Assembly: GCA_013816585.1 (NCBI GenBank)
Contig: JACDEE010000021.1
Span: forward strand, 1 to 43,453
Length of the DNA stretch: 43,453 bases
From: Sphingosinicella sp.
Lineage (GTDB): Bacteria > Pseudomonadota > Alphaproteobacteria > Sphingomonadales > Sphingomonadaceae
Direction of reading: 5' to 3'
The translations under genes and the position numbers were made by a program. Position 1 is the stretch's first letter, and each line of letters starts with the position of its first letter. Below the pieces are notes generated by a model that was given only the letters and a program-made list of their open reading frames with translations, searched no databases and had not been told where the DNA came from. Of the stretch, positions 26,941 to 35,003 are shown in pieces.

Positions 26941-27642
26941 ATGATGATCGATATCCGTCCTTTCGCCTCGCTTGGCCATGCCGACCATGGCTGGTTGAAC
27001 GCGCGCCATCACTTTTCCTTCGCCGATTATCATGATCCCTCCCGCATGGGCTGGGGCGCGATCCGCGTCTGGAACGATGACGAAATTGCCGGAAAATCGG
27101 GTTTCCCGCCGCACCCGCATTCGGACATGGAGATCATCACCTATGTCCGGACCGGAGCGATCACCCATCAGGATTCGATTGGTAATCAGGGCCGGACCGG
27201 CACCGGCGACGTCCAGGTGATGTCGGCCGGCACCGGCGTCCGACATTCCGAATTCAATCTGGAGGATGAAAAGACGACCCTGTTCCAAATCTGGATATCG
27301 ACCGACAAACCCGGCGCGACGCCCAGCTGGGGCGCCATGCAATTCCCCAAGGATGAGCGGGCGGGAAGCTTCGTCAACCTCGCCAGCGGGTATGAGGAAG
27401 GTAGCGACGCGCTGAAGATCAATTCCGCCGCCCGGGTCATGGGCGCGACGCTGAAGACCGGCGAGGAGGCCGAGCTTCAGCTCGATCCTTCCCGGCACGT
27501 CTATCTGGTCGCGTTGAAGGGCGCCATCGAAGTGAATGGCGTTCGCGCCGAGCCTCGCGATGGTGTCGCCATTACGGGCGAAAATGCCCTGACGGTCCGG
27601 GCCTTGGAAGAGGCGGAGATCGTGCTGGTCGAGGCGCGCTAG
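26941..27642 (+). CDS. pirin family protein
   Basis: A 233-residue bicupin. The N-terminal cupin holds the metal site in GFPPHPHSDMEIITYVRTG and GDVQVMSAGTGVRHSEFNL; the C-terminal half resembles a second cupin (HVYLVALKGAIEVNGV). Some pirins have quercetinase activity, others regulate. GGAG lies 4 bases ahead of the ATG at 26941 and 7 ahead of a second ATG at 26944. It closes the azoR-GST cluster and overlaps the end of the next, opposite gene by 4 bp. Confidence 0.92.
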   Translation: MMIDIRPFASLGHADHGWLNARHHFSFADYHDPSRMGWGAIRVWNDDEIAGKSGFPPHPHSDMEIITYVRTGAITHQDSIGNQGRTGTGDVQVMSAGTGVRHSEFNLEDEKTTLFQIWISTDKPGATPSWGAMQFPKDERAGSFVNLASGYEEGSDALKINSAARVMGATLKTGEEAELQLDPSRHVYLVALKGAIEVNGVRAEPRDGVAITGENALTVRALEEAEIVLVEAR

Positions 27643-28127
27643 AGTACAGGTCCGCCGGGCGGTGGTGTATCGCGCACCACCGTCGGCGTGGGCGTCCGGT
27701 CATGCGTCTGCGTCCTGGTCACGATTGTAGGCGCGGGCTCGACATAGACCAGCCGCTCACGACGCCGGAGGCCGAACAGGCCGAACAATCCCAACAGGCC
27801 GAGCAGCCCCCAATCGTCGAAACCGCGATCCTCCTCCGTTTCCAGCGGAAGCAATTCGTTATAGCTGTTGGCATAGGGATTATCGAGCGGGTCTTCGAGC
27901 GGCGGAACCGTGACCGGCGCGGGCGTCGTGGTCACGACCGTCTCGCTGGTGGTCGGGGCGGGAGTCGGGGCAGGCGGGGGCAGCGCGACATCGGTGGTCG
28001 TAGGTCCGGCCGGCTCGGCCGGATCGACCACAGCAGTCTCGCTCACGTTGTTCTGTGCGATCGCGGGCGATGCCAGGGCAATGACAGCCGCGACAACCGT
28101 GATTTTCAGTTTTGCTTTCAGTTTCAT
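27639..28127 (-). CDS. WGxxGxxG-motif small exported protein
   Basis: A 162-residue protein. A signal peptide (MKLKAKLKITVVAAVIALAS) is followed by a long Pro/Thr/Val-rich stretch. The conserved core is DDWGLLGLLGLFGLFGLRRRE near residue 107, as in proteins named for the WGxxGxxG motif. A glycine/leucine helix followed by arginines suggests a membrane anchor with a positive cytoplasmic tail. The Pro-rich tail ends PPPGGPVL. The function is unknown. Confidence 0.7.
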   Translation of the reverse strand: MKLKAKLKITVVAAVIALASPAIAQNNVSETAVVDPAEPAGPTTTDVALPPPAPTPAPTTSETVVTTTPAPVTVPPLEDPLDNPYANSYNELLPLETEEDRGFDDWGLLGLLGLFGLFGLRRRERLVYVEPAPTIVTRTQTHDRTPTPTVVRDTPPPGGPVL

Positions 28128-28229
28128 GAGACTGTCTCCTGTTCCCTAGCGCGCCAAACGGCCTGCGCTTGGAAAGCGTTCCGCGCAGCTTTCAAGGAGC
28201 CCTTTGGCTTCCCCGAGCGTAGAAGCGGG

Positions 28230-29480
28230 ATGAGCGAGAAAGCCGGCATCTTTCCAACCTTCTTCCTGTCCGGTTTCGAATGTTCGACCTTCTGGTGGAA
28301 GGATGTCGGACGCCGCGACCTTTGCGATGAGACCCGCCATCGGCAGCATGCCGACGAGGATTATGCGATGCTCCGGCCGCTCGGAATCGCGGTCGCGCGC
28401 GAAGGCATTCCCTGGCCGATGGTCGACAAGGGCGGCGTGTATGATTTCTCTTCTATCGATCCTTTCCTGGCCGCTCAGCGCCGGCACCAGATCCTCCCCA
28501 TCTGGGATTTGTGCCATTATGGCTATCCCGAGGATCTCGATCCGTTCGGGCCGGAATTCGCCCCCCGCTTCGCCGCTTATGCCAAAGCCGCCGCCGAATA
28601 TGTTGAGGAACGTCAGCCGCACGGGCCCTATTTCTTCACACCGATGAACGAGATCACCTTTTTCGGATATATGGCGGGCGAATGGGCCTGGGCCGCGCCG
28701 TTCGGCAAGGATCGCGAGACTCGCCGCCGCTTCACCCTGGCGCTCGCTACGGCAGACATAGCGGGCGTGAGGGCCATCAGGGAGGCGATCCCCGAGTCGC
28801 GGATGATCCATATCGATCCCCTGATCCATGTGGTGCCGCCGAGGGACCGGCCCGATCTCGCCGAAGCGGCGCGGCGCGAAGCTTGCGACGATGCTTTCTT
28901 CGCCTTCGATGTGATTGGCGGCCTTCGCCATCCCGAAGCGGGCGGTTCCCCGGAGATTCTCGATATAGTCGGATTCAACAATTATAGTTTCGGGCAGATG
29001 GAATATCGCGAGGAGGGGCCGCATGCAGCGCTGGGGCCGGACGACCCGCGCGTTCGGCCTTTATGCGACCTGATCGAGGAAGGCTGGAGGCGCTACGGGC
29101 GCCCGGTCATTGTCGCCGAGACTTCAGGGCTACATGGCGGCCGCCCCGATTGGCTCAACGATGTCGTCGCCGAATCCCTGGCCGCCGTGAATCGAGGTGT
29201 CGATCTGCATGGAATCTGCCTGTTTCCCGCAGTGGACATGCCCGACTGGCATACCGGCCAATGGGTGCATAACGGCATTGCCGACGTGGTCGAGCTTCCC
29301 GGCGGCGCGCTGATGCGGCAGCCCTTCGTGCCCTATGTCGAGGCCCTGCACGACTGGCAGCGCCGTTTGAACCGAGTGACCGAACTGGACGAGGATCCGT
29401 TCAACACCGCGGTCAATCTGGAAGACATTATAAAGGCCGCGAAGGAATTAGCGCCGGAGGCCGACGCCAACTGGCATTGA
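28230..29480 (+). CDS. GH1-like glycosidase (beta-glucosidase family)
   Basis: A 416-residue soluble protein. The start MSEKAGIFPTFFLSGFECST is typical of a short form of GH1. A probable acid/base Glu is in FTPMNEITFFGYMAGEWAWA and a probable nucleophile Glu in PVIVAETSGLHGG, on late barrel strands. The frame is open further upstream, but that part overlaps the opposite gene and has no protein character. Only a weak AGCGGG precedes the chosen ATG. The sugar specificity is unknown. Confidence 0.75.
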   Translation: MSEKAGIFPTFFLSGFECSTFWWKDVGRRDLCDETRHRQHADEDYAMLRPLGIAVAREGIPWPMVDKGGVYDFSSIDPFLAAQRRHQILPIWDLCHYGYPEDLDPFGPEFAPRFAAYAKAAAEYVEERQPHGPYFFTPMNEITFFGYMAGEWAWAAPFGKDRETRRRFTLALATADIAGVRAIREAIPESRMIHIDPLIHVVPPRDRPDLAEAARREACDDAFFAFDVIGGLRHPEAGGSPEILDIVGFNNYSFGQMEYREEGPHAALGPDDPRVRPLCDLIEEGWRRYGRPVIVAETSGLHGGRPDWLNDVVAESLAAVNRGVDLHGICLFPAVDMPDWHTGQWVHNGIADVVELPGGALMRQPFVPYVEALHDWQRRLNRVTELDEDPFNTAVNLEDIIKAAKELAPEADANWH

Positions 29481-29649
29481 TGCCGATGCCCGTGCCACAG
29501 GGATGTTCTATCGCGGCTAATACGCTTAAGTGCGCGGCGGCAAATGTGGAGGGCATTCCCATGGAAAAGGTGTGCATGATCGACAGCCGGGAGCCGCCTG
29601 TCCAACTTCAGCGAGCCCGGATATTCCATAGGGAGGGATTGGCGGACCC

Positions 29650-30045
29650 ATGACCAGCTTTGACGGAGCATGCCATTGCGGAGCTGTGAAGTTTCGAGTC
29701 TCGTGGGACTTTGAGGAACTGACCACTTGCGACTGCTCGCTCTGCGTCGCGCGCAATGCGCTCATGGTCAAAGTACCCGAGGGCGCACTGAAGCTGCTGA
29801 CGGGGGAGGATGTGCTCACCCTATATCAATGGAATACGCAGCGGGCGAAGCACTATTTCTGCAGCAGATGCGGCATCTACGTCTTCCACCGGAAGCGCGC
29901 CGCGCCCGATCATTTCGGGGTGAATGCCTTCATTCTTGCGGGCCTCGATTTGGCTAGCCTGCCTCGCCGCGCCACGGAGGGCGAAAACATGACGATAGAG
30001 GACCCGCAGGGTCGACCAGAATGGCCCGGACCTCGAAAATTCTAG
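29650..30045 (+). CDS. GFA family protein
   Basis: A 131-residue zinc-binding protein with GACHCGAVKFRVSWD, CDCSLC and HYFCSRCGIYVFHRKR. The cysteine pattern is that of GFA/CENP-V. It is a distant paralogue of the gene at 21501. No catalytic function can be shown from the sequence. Confidence 0.85.
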   Translation: MTSFDGACHCGAVKFRVSWDFEELTTCDCSLCVARNALMVKVPEGALKLLTGEDVLTLYQWNTQRAKHYFCSRCGIYVFHRKRAAPDHFGVNAFILAGLDLASLPRRATEGENMTIEDPQGRPEWPGPRKF

Positions 30046-30200
30046 CGGGGCAGCGGCTAAGAAGGCGCTCCGAGAGCGGAACTTGCGCGCGCTGAAGTAA
30101 TCAGGCAGTTTGGATTGCCGGCACCGAGTATTCGTGTCGCGCGCGTGCAACTCGGGGGGACGGGGATGCAGCCACACAATACGGCGCGCCAGGCGAGCCG

Positions 30201-31619
30201 ATGATTTTCAATTCGCTGACGTTTGTCGTCTTCTTCGCGCTTGTGCTCGCCCTGCACAATGCGCCGTTCAGTTGGCGCCAGAAGAAGATCAACCTGCTGG
30301 TCGCGTCCTATTTGTTCTACGCGGCCTGGAATCCGCCGTTCGTCATCCTGCTATGGATTTCCACTGTGGTCGACTGGTGGGCCGCGCAGGCGATGGTCCG
30401 TTCCGAACGCCAGAGCATTCGGCGAACGTGGATGATCCTTTCGGTTGTCGTGAACCTCGGCATGCTCGCTTATTTCAAATATGGCGAGTTCCTGCTTGAG
30501 AATTTCGTGACCCTGGCTGCCTCCGCCGGCGTGACTTATCGGCCTCCCGAGTGGAATATCGTCCTTCCGGTAGGCATCAGTTTCTACACCTTTGCCACGC
30601 TTTCCTACACACTCGACGTCTATCTCCGGCGGGCGAAGCCAGCGAAAAGCTTCCTTGATTACGCCTTGTTCGTGACATTTTTCCCGCATTTGGTGGCCGG
30701 GCCGATCATGCGCCCGACCGAGCTTGTGCCGCAGTTCGCGGAGCCGCGCCGGGCGACGCTCCACCAGCTTTATTTTGGCCTTGCTTTGATCATCCTCGGG
30801 CTGTTCCAGAAAGTGGTGCTCGCCGACGGCTTTCTCGGTCCGGTGGTGGAGCGGGTTTACGACGCCCGTGAAGGCGTGCCGACCATGATCGATGCCTGGG
30901 TCGCGACATTGGCCTTCAGCGGACAGATTTTCTGCGACTTCGCCGGCTATTCGACGACCGCCATCGGCGTCGCTCTGTGCCTTGGATTTGCGATGCCGGA
31001 CAATTTTCGCTTCCCCTATGCGGCGGTGGGCTTTTCGGATTTTTGGCGACGCTGGCACATCACTCTTTCGAGCTGGCTCCGCGATTATCTCTACATCCCG
31101 CTAGGTGGAAACAGGCATGGGCCGGTACGCACCTACATGGCGCTGATGGGCACGATGCTGCTGGGCGGATTGTGGCACGGTGCGGCCTGGACGTTCGTTG
31201 TCTGGGGCGGGCTTCACGGCCTTTATCTGTCCGTCGAGCGGCTGCTTCGAAATCGATTTTCGAATTGGAAACCGGGCCGCGCGTCGATCGTCGTGCTCGG
31301 CCTGCTGACCTATTTGCTGATCAACATCACCTGGGTATTCTTTCGCGCCAAGGACTTTGGCGTGGCATCGACCGTGCTGATTTCGATGGCCGGCGGCGCG
31401 TCGAAGCCGGTGCCGATGATTGCCCTGCTGCCGATGATCTACGCGCTGGTCATCGTGGCCGGCATCGTCGGCACCCACTGGGCGATGCGTGACAAGACGG
31501 TCGAGATCGCGGTCGAGCGCGCGCCCGCCTGGCTGGTCGGCGCATTGCTCGGGATCATGGGCGTAGCCATCGTTGCGGAACAGGGGAAAGGCAGTGCCTT
31601 CATCTACTTCCAGTTCTGA
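30201..31619 (+). CDS. MBOAT family O-acyltransferase, AlgI-like
   Basis: A 472-residue membrane protein with many hydrophobic helices. MBOAT blocks: LPVGISFYTFATLSYTLDVY, FVTFFPHLVAGPIMRP, and DFWRRWHITLSSWLRDYLYI with the conserved His, followed by GGLWHGAAWTFVVWGGLHG carrying the second His. AlgI passes acetyl groups across the inner membrane for polysaccharide O-acetylation. No alginate genes are nearby, so the polymer here is unknown. The next gene overlaps its end and is the likely periplasmic partner. Confidence 0.93.
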   Translation: MIFNSLTFVVFFALVLALHNAPFSWRQKKINLLVASYLFYAAWNPPFVILLWISTVVDWWAAQAMVRSERQSIRRTWMILSVVVNLGMLAYFKYGEFLLENFVTLAASAGVTYRPPEWNIVLPVGISFYTFATLSYTLDVYLRRAKPAKSFLDYALFVTFFPHLVAGPIMRPTELVPQFAEPRRATLHQLYFGLALIILGLFQKVVLADGFLGPVVERVYDAREGVPTMIDAWVATLAFSGQIFCDFAGYSTTAIGVALCLGFAMPDNFRFPYAAVGFSDFWRRWHITLSSWLRDYLYIPLGGNRHGPVRTYMALMGTMLLGGLWHGAAWTFVVWGGLHGLYLSVERLLRNRFSNWKPGRASIVVLGLLTYLLINITWVFFRAKDFGVASTVLISMAGGASKPVPMIALLPMIYALVIVAGIVGTHWAMRDKTVEIAVERAPAWLVGALLGIMGVAIVAEQGKGSAFIYFQF

Positions 31620-32766
31620 ACCGCCGCGCGGAATCGTGCAGCGCGAAGGGGCGCTTCCGGCCGGGCTTCGCCTGACCGCATCCGACCGGCCAGGAGAGGC
31701 GCAACCCGTGCCGACCAGGGACATTCCCGCGCAGCCCTGGGGCCGCATCATGATCGGCGTCCTGCTGGCCTTGCTGATCGGGGTAATTGCCCTCGAACTC
31801 AACGCCCGCCGGCTTGGCCTGCGCGCGGGTGATCTCGACAATAGCGAGGTGGCCTGGGTCGAGGAGCGGGTGCGTTCGGATACGGCGGAGGTGGCGATCG
31901 TCGGCGATTCCCGAATATTGTTCGACACCGACCTCGACCGGTTCGAGACGCTAGTCGGCGTTCGTCCGGTCCAGCTCGCGATCCACGGCACCAGCGCGCT
32001 TACCTTGCTGGAGGATGCAGCCAGTAATGACGCGTTCCGTGGGCTGCTGATCGTGGGACTTGCCGACACGATGTTTTTCCAGCCCTTCGATGGCTATGGC
32101 GGATATGTCAGGCGCCGCAACGACTTCACTTCGCCTTCGGGACGCGCCGGGATCGAGATCGATCACGCGCTTCAGCGGCGCCTTGCCTTCCTTGATTCAA
32201 GCTATCGCCTAAGCGTCCTTGCTCATCGGCTGGATCCGGATTTCCGCCCAGGCGTCGAAGGCCCGAAGCACGATATATGGAAACTCGCCGAAGTCGGCGA
32301 GGAGCGTCAGACCTATATGTGGCCGCGGATCGAAACCGACGAGCGCCTGCGGGAACATGCCCGCTGGGCCTGGAAGGGTTTCAAGGAGAAATTTCCATTC
32401 AGCCCGGGGCTTGTGGCGAAGGGGCATAGCCGCGCGAAACTCGCAGTCGACAAGATCCGGGCGCGCGGCGGCGAAGTCGTCTTTGTGCGCCCGCCGTCGA
32501 GCGCGGAGCTCCGGGTGAACGAAGAAGCGCAGATACCAAAGGCGATTGGCTGGGACGTTCTGCTTCGGAATACGCGAAGCGCCGGCATCCACTTTGACGA
32601 CCTGCCGGAAGCGCGGGGACTGAATCTCCCCGAATGGTCCCACCTTTCACGCCGGTGCGCGACCGTGTTCACCGATGCCTATGTGCGCCGGCTGGTCCAG
32701 CTCACGCCGCGCTTAAAACTGCGTGCCGACGCTCCATCGGTGCTGAACCGGGATCACTGCGTCTAG
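31594..32766 (+). CDS. AlgJ/SGNH-like putative O-acetyltransferase partner
   Basis: A 390-residue protein starting from a GTG at 31594 with AGGGGAAAGG upstream and overlapping the AlgI-like gene by 26 bp. One membrane helix (IMIGVLLALLIGVIALEL) lies near residue 55, followed by a periplasmic domain with a GDS-like VAIVGDSRILFD, the block-I serine of SGNH hydrolases. Later blocks are HGTSALTLLEDAA and EWSHLSRRCATVF, where a Ser-His pair occurs near the C-terminus. By position and fold it is the second component of the acetylation pair. Similarity to AlgJ itself is weak by eye. Confidence 0.7.
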   Translation: MPSSTSSSEPPRGIVQREGALPAGLRLTASDRPGEAQPVPTRDIPAQPWGRIMIGVLLALLIGVIALELNARRLGLRAGDLDNSEVAWVEERVRSDTAEVAIVGDSRILFDTDLDRFETLVGVRPVQLAIHGTSALTLLEDAASNDAFRGLLIVGLADTMFFQPFDGYGGYVRRRNDFTSPSGRAGIEIDHALQRRLAFLDSSYRLSVLAHRLDPDFRPGVEGPKHDIWKLAEVGEERQTYMWPRIETDERLREHARWAWKGFKEKFPFSPGLVAKGHSRAKLAVDKIRARGGEVVFVRPPSSAELRVNEEAQIPKAIGWDVLLRNTRSAGIHFDDLPEARGLNLPEWSHLSRRCATVFTDAYVRRLVQLTPRLKLRADAPSVLNRDHCV

Positions 32767-32803
32767 TCCTGCCTCGGATGGACCATTTCGGTGATCAGCT
32801 TCG

Positions 32804-33421
32804 CTACAGCACCGCAGTCTTGTAATGATGCCAGGTGAAGATCGCCGCCGCGCCGCGATAAGGGCGCCAGGCTTCGGCGAGTTCGCGCACATGTTTTTCG
32901 CTCGGCCGGTCGGGCAAGCCGATGATGCGGCCGACTTCGATCTGTACCGCAAGGTCTCCCGCCGGCCAGATGTCGGCACGCCCTTCAGCGAACAGCAGAT
33001 ATACTTCCGCCGACCAGCGGCCGATGCCTTTGACGAGCGTCAGGCGCGCAATCGCTTCCTCATCATCCAACGGCAGGTTTGCAAGGTCGAGTTCGCCCGA
33101 AAGGACCAGCCCGGCCAGGCTTCGCGCGTAGCCCGATTTCTGGCGGGACATTCCGGCGCCGCGCAGCGCCTCGTCGCCTGCCGCGACCATGTTCTTCGGA
33201 TCGCCGGCGCCGCCGATCGCCGTGTCCAGCCGGTCCCATACGGCGCGAGCAGCGTGGACGCTGACCTGCTGGCCGACAATTGTGCGGAGCAGGGTGGCGT
33301 AACCGCGCTCGCTGATACGCGGCTCCGGATAGCCGGCACGCTCTAGGGCCTTGGCGAAAGCGGGTTCGCGGGCCGCCAGTTCATCCAGCCCCTGTCGTAG
33401 CGCCTCGGCCGAAATCCCCAA
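32804..33421 (-). CDS. DNA-3-methyladenine glycosylase, AlkA-like
   Basis: A 205-residue HhH-GPD glycosylase for alkylated bases. I choose the TTG at 33421 because AGGAG precedes it and the product begins LGISAEALRQGLDELAARE like related short forms; an ATG at 33511 would overlap the start of the ferredoxin gene on the other strand. The helix-hairpin-helix is LTLVKGIGRWSAEVYLLF, and the catalytic Asp is in IWPAGDLAVQ. Confidence 0.88.
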   Translation of the reverse strand: MGISAEALRQGLDELAAREPAFAKALERAGYPEPRISERGYATLLRTIVGQQVSVHAARAVWDRLDTAIGGAGDPKNMVAAGDEALRGAGMSRQKSGYARSLAGLVLSGELDLANLPLDDEEAIARLTLVKGIGRWSAEVYLLFAEGRADIWPAGDLAVQIEVGRIIGLPDRPSEKHVRELAEAWRPYRGAAAIFTWHHYKTAVL

Positions 33422-33509
33422 TTGATCGCTCCTTCGCTTGATTGCCGGACGGCGCCTAGCATAAGCCCGGCTTACGCGCTCTCCCGTTTCCTCGTTTGAA
33501 AGTCCAGCC

Positions 33510-33824
33510 ATGTCGCAGCTGATCGTCGTCAAGCGCGACGGCGTTGAGAGAAGGCTCGAAGGCCGCCCGGGCTTGAGCGTGATGGAGCTGATCCGAGAGG
33601 GCGGCATCGACGAATTGCTGGCCTTGTGCGGGGGCTGCTGCTCCTGCGCCACCTGTCATGTCGAGGTCGATGAGGGATGGATCGATCGCCTTCCGCCGGT
33701 CAGCGCCGAGGAAGATCTTATGCTGGGCTTTGCCGACTTCCGTACGGCCGGCAGCCGCCTTTCCTGCCAGGTTGGGTTTAGCGAAGCCCTGGACGGTCTC
33801 AGATTGCGGATCGCTCCGGATTAA
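33510..33824 (+). CDS. 2Fe-2S ferredoxin
   Basis: A 104-residue plant/adrenodoxin-type ferredoxin. The cluster ligands are in CGGCCSCATCHVEV, with a final Cys in RLSCQVGF. It is cytoplasmic with electron-transfer function; the partner cannot be seen, but P450 systems often use such proteins in this group. It is convergent with rlmB. Confidence 0.93.
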   Translation: MSQLIVVKRDGVERRLEGRPGLSVMELIREGGIDELLALCGGCCSCATCHVEVDEGWIDRLPPVSAEEDLMLGFADFRTAGSRLSCQVGFSEALDGLRLRIAPD

Positions 33825-33848
33825 AGTCCGGTTGCGCGCCGCTGGACC

Positions 33849-34586
33849 TCAGTTGGTAACGGCCGCGTACAAGGCGATCGCGGCGGCATTGGAAACATTG
33901 AGGCTCTCGATCCGGTCGCTGATCGGCAGGCGGGCGAGCGCGTCGCAATGCGCTTCGGTATTCTGCCGCATCCCTTCGCCTTCCGCCCCCAGTACCAGAG
34001 CGATGCGCGGCGGGCCCATCGCTTCCGCCAGGGTTATTTCGGCCTCGCCCGTCAGCCCGACCCGCCAGAATCCGGCCTCGGCTATTTCGTCGAGCGCGCG
34101 GGAAAGATTGACGACGCGGATCCAAGGGACTGTCTCCAGCGCCCCGCTGGCGGCCTTGGCCAGCGCTCCGGATTCGGCGGGCGCGTGACGGTCCTGCGTG
34201 ACGATGCCAAGCGCGTTGAATGCGGCAGCCGACCGCAGGATCGCGCCCACATTGTGCGGATCGGTCACCTGGTCGAGCACCAGAAGGGGGCGCTTGTCTT
34301 CGGCCTGGTCGAGCAGGTCGCCGAGCCAGATATCGGGAAGCTTTTCGATTTCGATCACGATCCCCTGATGCGGCGCGTCCCCGGGGACGAGCCGGCCGAG
34401 GTCGGCGACATCTGCAAAGGAGAGGGCGATCGACGGGTCGAATTCGAAATCGAGCGCGGCGTCGCGGGTCACCCAGATACGCTTCACCACGCGTTCGGGA
34501 TTGTCGAGCGCGGCCGAAACCGCATGGCGGCCCCAGAAACGGGGGCGGTTTTCGGGCTTCACGGCCTGGCGGGCTTTACGGCGCAT
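33849..34586 (-). CDS. rlmB: 23S rRNA (guanosine-2'-O)-methyltransferase RlmB
   Basis: A 245-residue SpoU-type methyltransferase of 23S rRNA G2251. It starts at the ATG at 34586 with a basic tail (MRRKARQAVKPENRPRFWGR). Knot motifs: LVLDQVTDPHNVGAILRSAA, LVLGAEGEGM and PISDRIESLNVSNAAAIALY. Its promoter region faces that of tRNA-Tyr. Confidence 0.92.
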   Translation of the reverse strand: MRRKARQAVKPENRPRFWGRHAVSAALDNPERVVKRIWVTRDAALDFEFDPSIALSFADVADLGRLVPGDAPHQGIVIEIEKLPDIWLGDLLDQAEDKRPLLVLDQVTDPHNVGAILRSAAAFNALGIVTQDRHAPAESGALAKAASGALETVPWIRVVNLSRALDEIAEAGFWRVGLTGEAEITLAEAMGPPRIALVLGAEGEGMRQNTEAHCDALARLPISDRIESLNVSNAAAIALYAAVTN

Positions 34587-34673
34587 GGGCGCGTGAATGA
34601 CGCCTCCCGCGCCCTGTTGCAAGCCGGCTAGCTTAACTTGTGGTGATCGGGCGCGTTCGTTCCTTCCAACGCG

Positions 34674-34702
34674 TTGACAGAAGTGCACCCTTTCGCCATT
34701 GA
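34674..34702 (+). promoter_or_regulatory. promoter candidate for tRNA-Tyr
   Basis: TTGACA at 34674-34679 matches the -35 consensus. The -10 at 34697-34702 (CATTGA) is poor. The distance to the tRNA at 34743 is suitable. Confidence 0.35.
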
Positions 34703-34742
34703 GCCGCCTTCCTATCGGTAGGCGCCCAAGGCGCTTTCCTGG

Positions 34743-34829
34743 GGACAGGTGGCCGAGTGGTTAAAGGCAGCAGACTGTAAATCTGCCCGGGTTTCCCGTA
34801 CGCTGGTTCGAATCCAGCCCTGTCCACCA
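34743..34829 (+). tRNA. tRNA-Tyr(GTA)
   Basis: An 87-nt gene with the CCA end encoded at 34827-34829. The acceptor arms GGACAGG and CCTGTCC pair. The anticodon stem GCAGA/TCTGC encloses CTGTAAA with GTA as the anticodon. A long variable arm and GGTTCGAATCC T-arm are present. A tyrosine integrase starts 174 bp downstream, so the 3' part of the gene is the probable attachment site of the island. Confidence 0.97.
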
Positions 34830-34892
34830 TAATTCGAAATTTCCCAACAGGGCGAGCGACTTACGATTTTCGCTTCCTGTCTCCCATCTCTT

Positions 34893-34915
34893 TTGGTACA
34901 CACTCTTGGTACACA
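34893..34915. repeat. tandem TTGGTACACA pair upstream of the integrase
   Basis: TTGGTACACA occurs at 34893-34902 and 34906-34915, a 13-bp period. It lies between the tRNA end and the integrase gene. It may be an arm-type binding site of the integrase. Confidence 0.5.
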
Positions 34916-35003
34916 TTGCCTCCGGGCGGTGCCCGTGCAACCGAGGGATTATATCGGTTGAGCCGGCCCAAAATTGGTGGGGCCGCGACTGGGGTGCGCC
35001 GCC

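Noticed and set aside
27702-28229. N-terminal extension of the GH1-like gene
   Set aside because: It is antisense to the WGxxGxxG gene and lacks protein character; the family start is at 28230.
33509-33512. Opposed ATG codons of AlkA and ferredoxin overlapping at CATG
   Set aside because: The AlkA frame has a better TTG start at 33421 with AGGAG ahead, so the overlap is probably only an open upstream frame.
33825-33848. Terminator between ferredoxin and rlmB
   Set aside because: Only a GTCC/GGAC pairing over a long loop; too weak.
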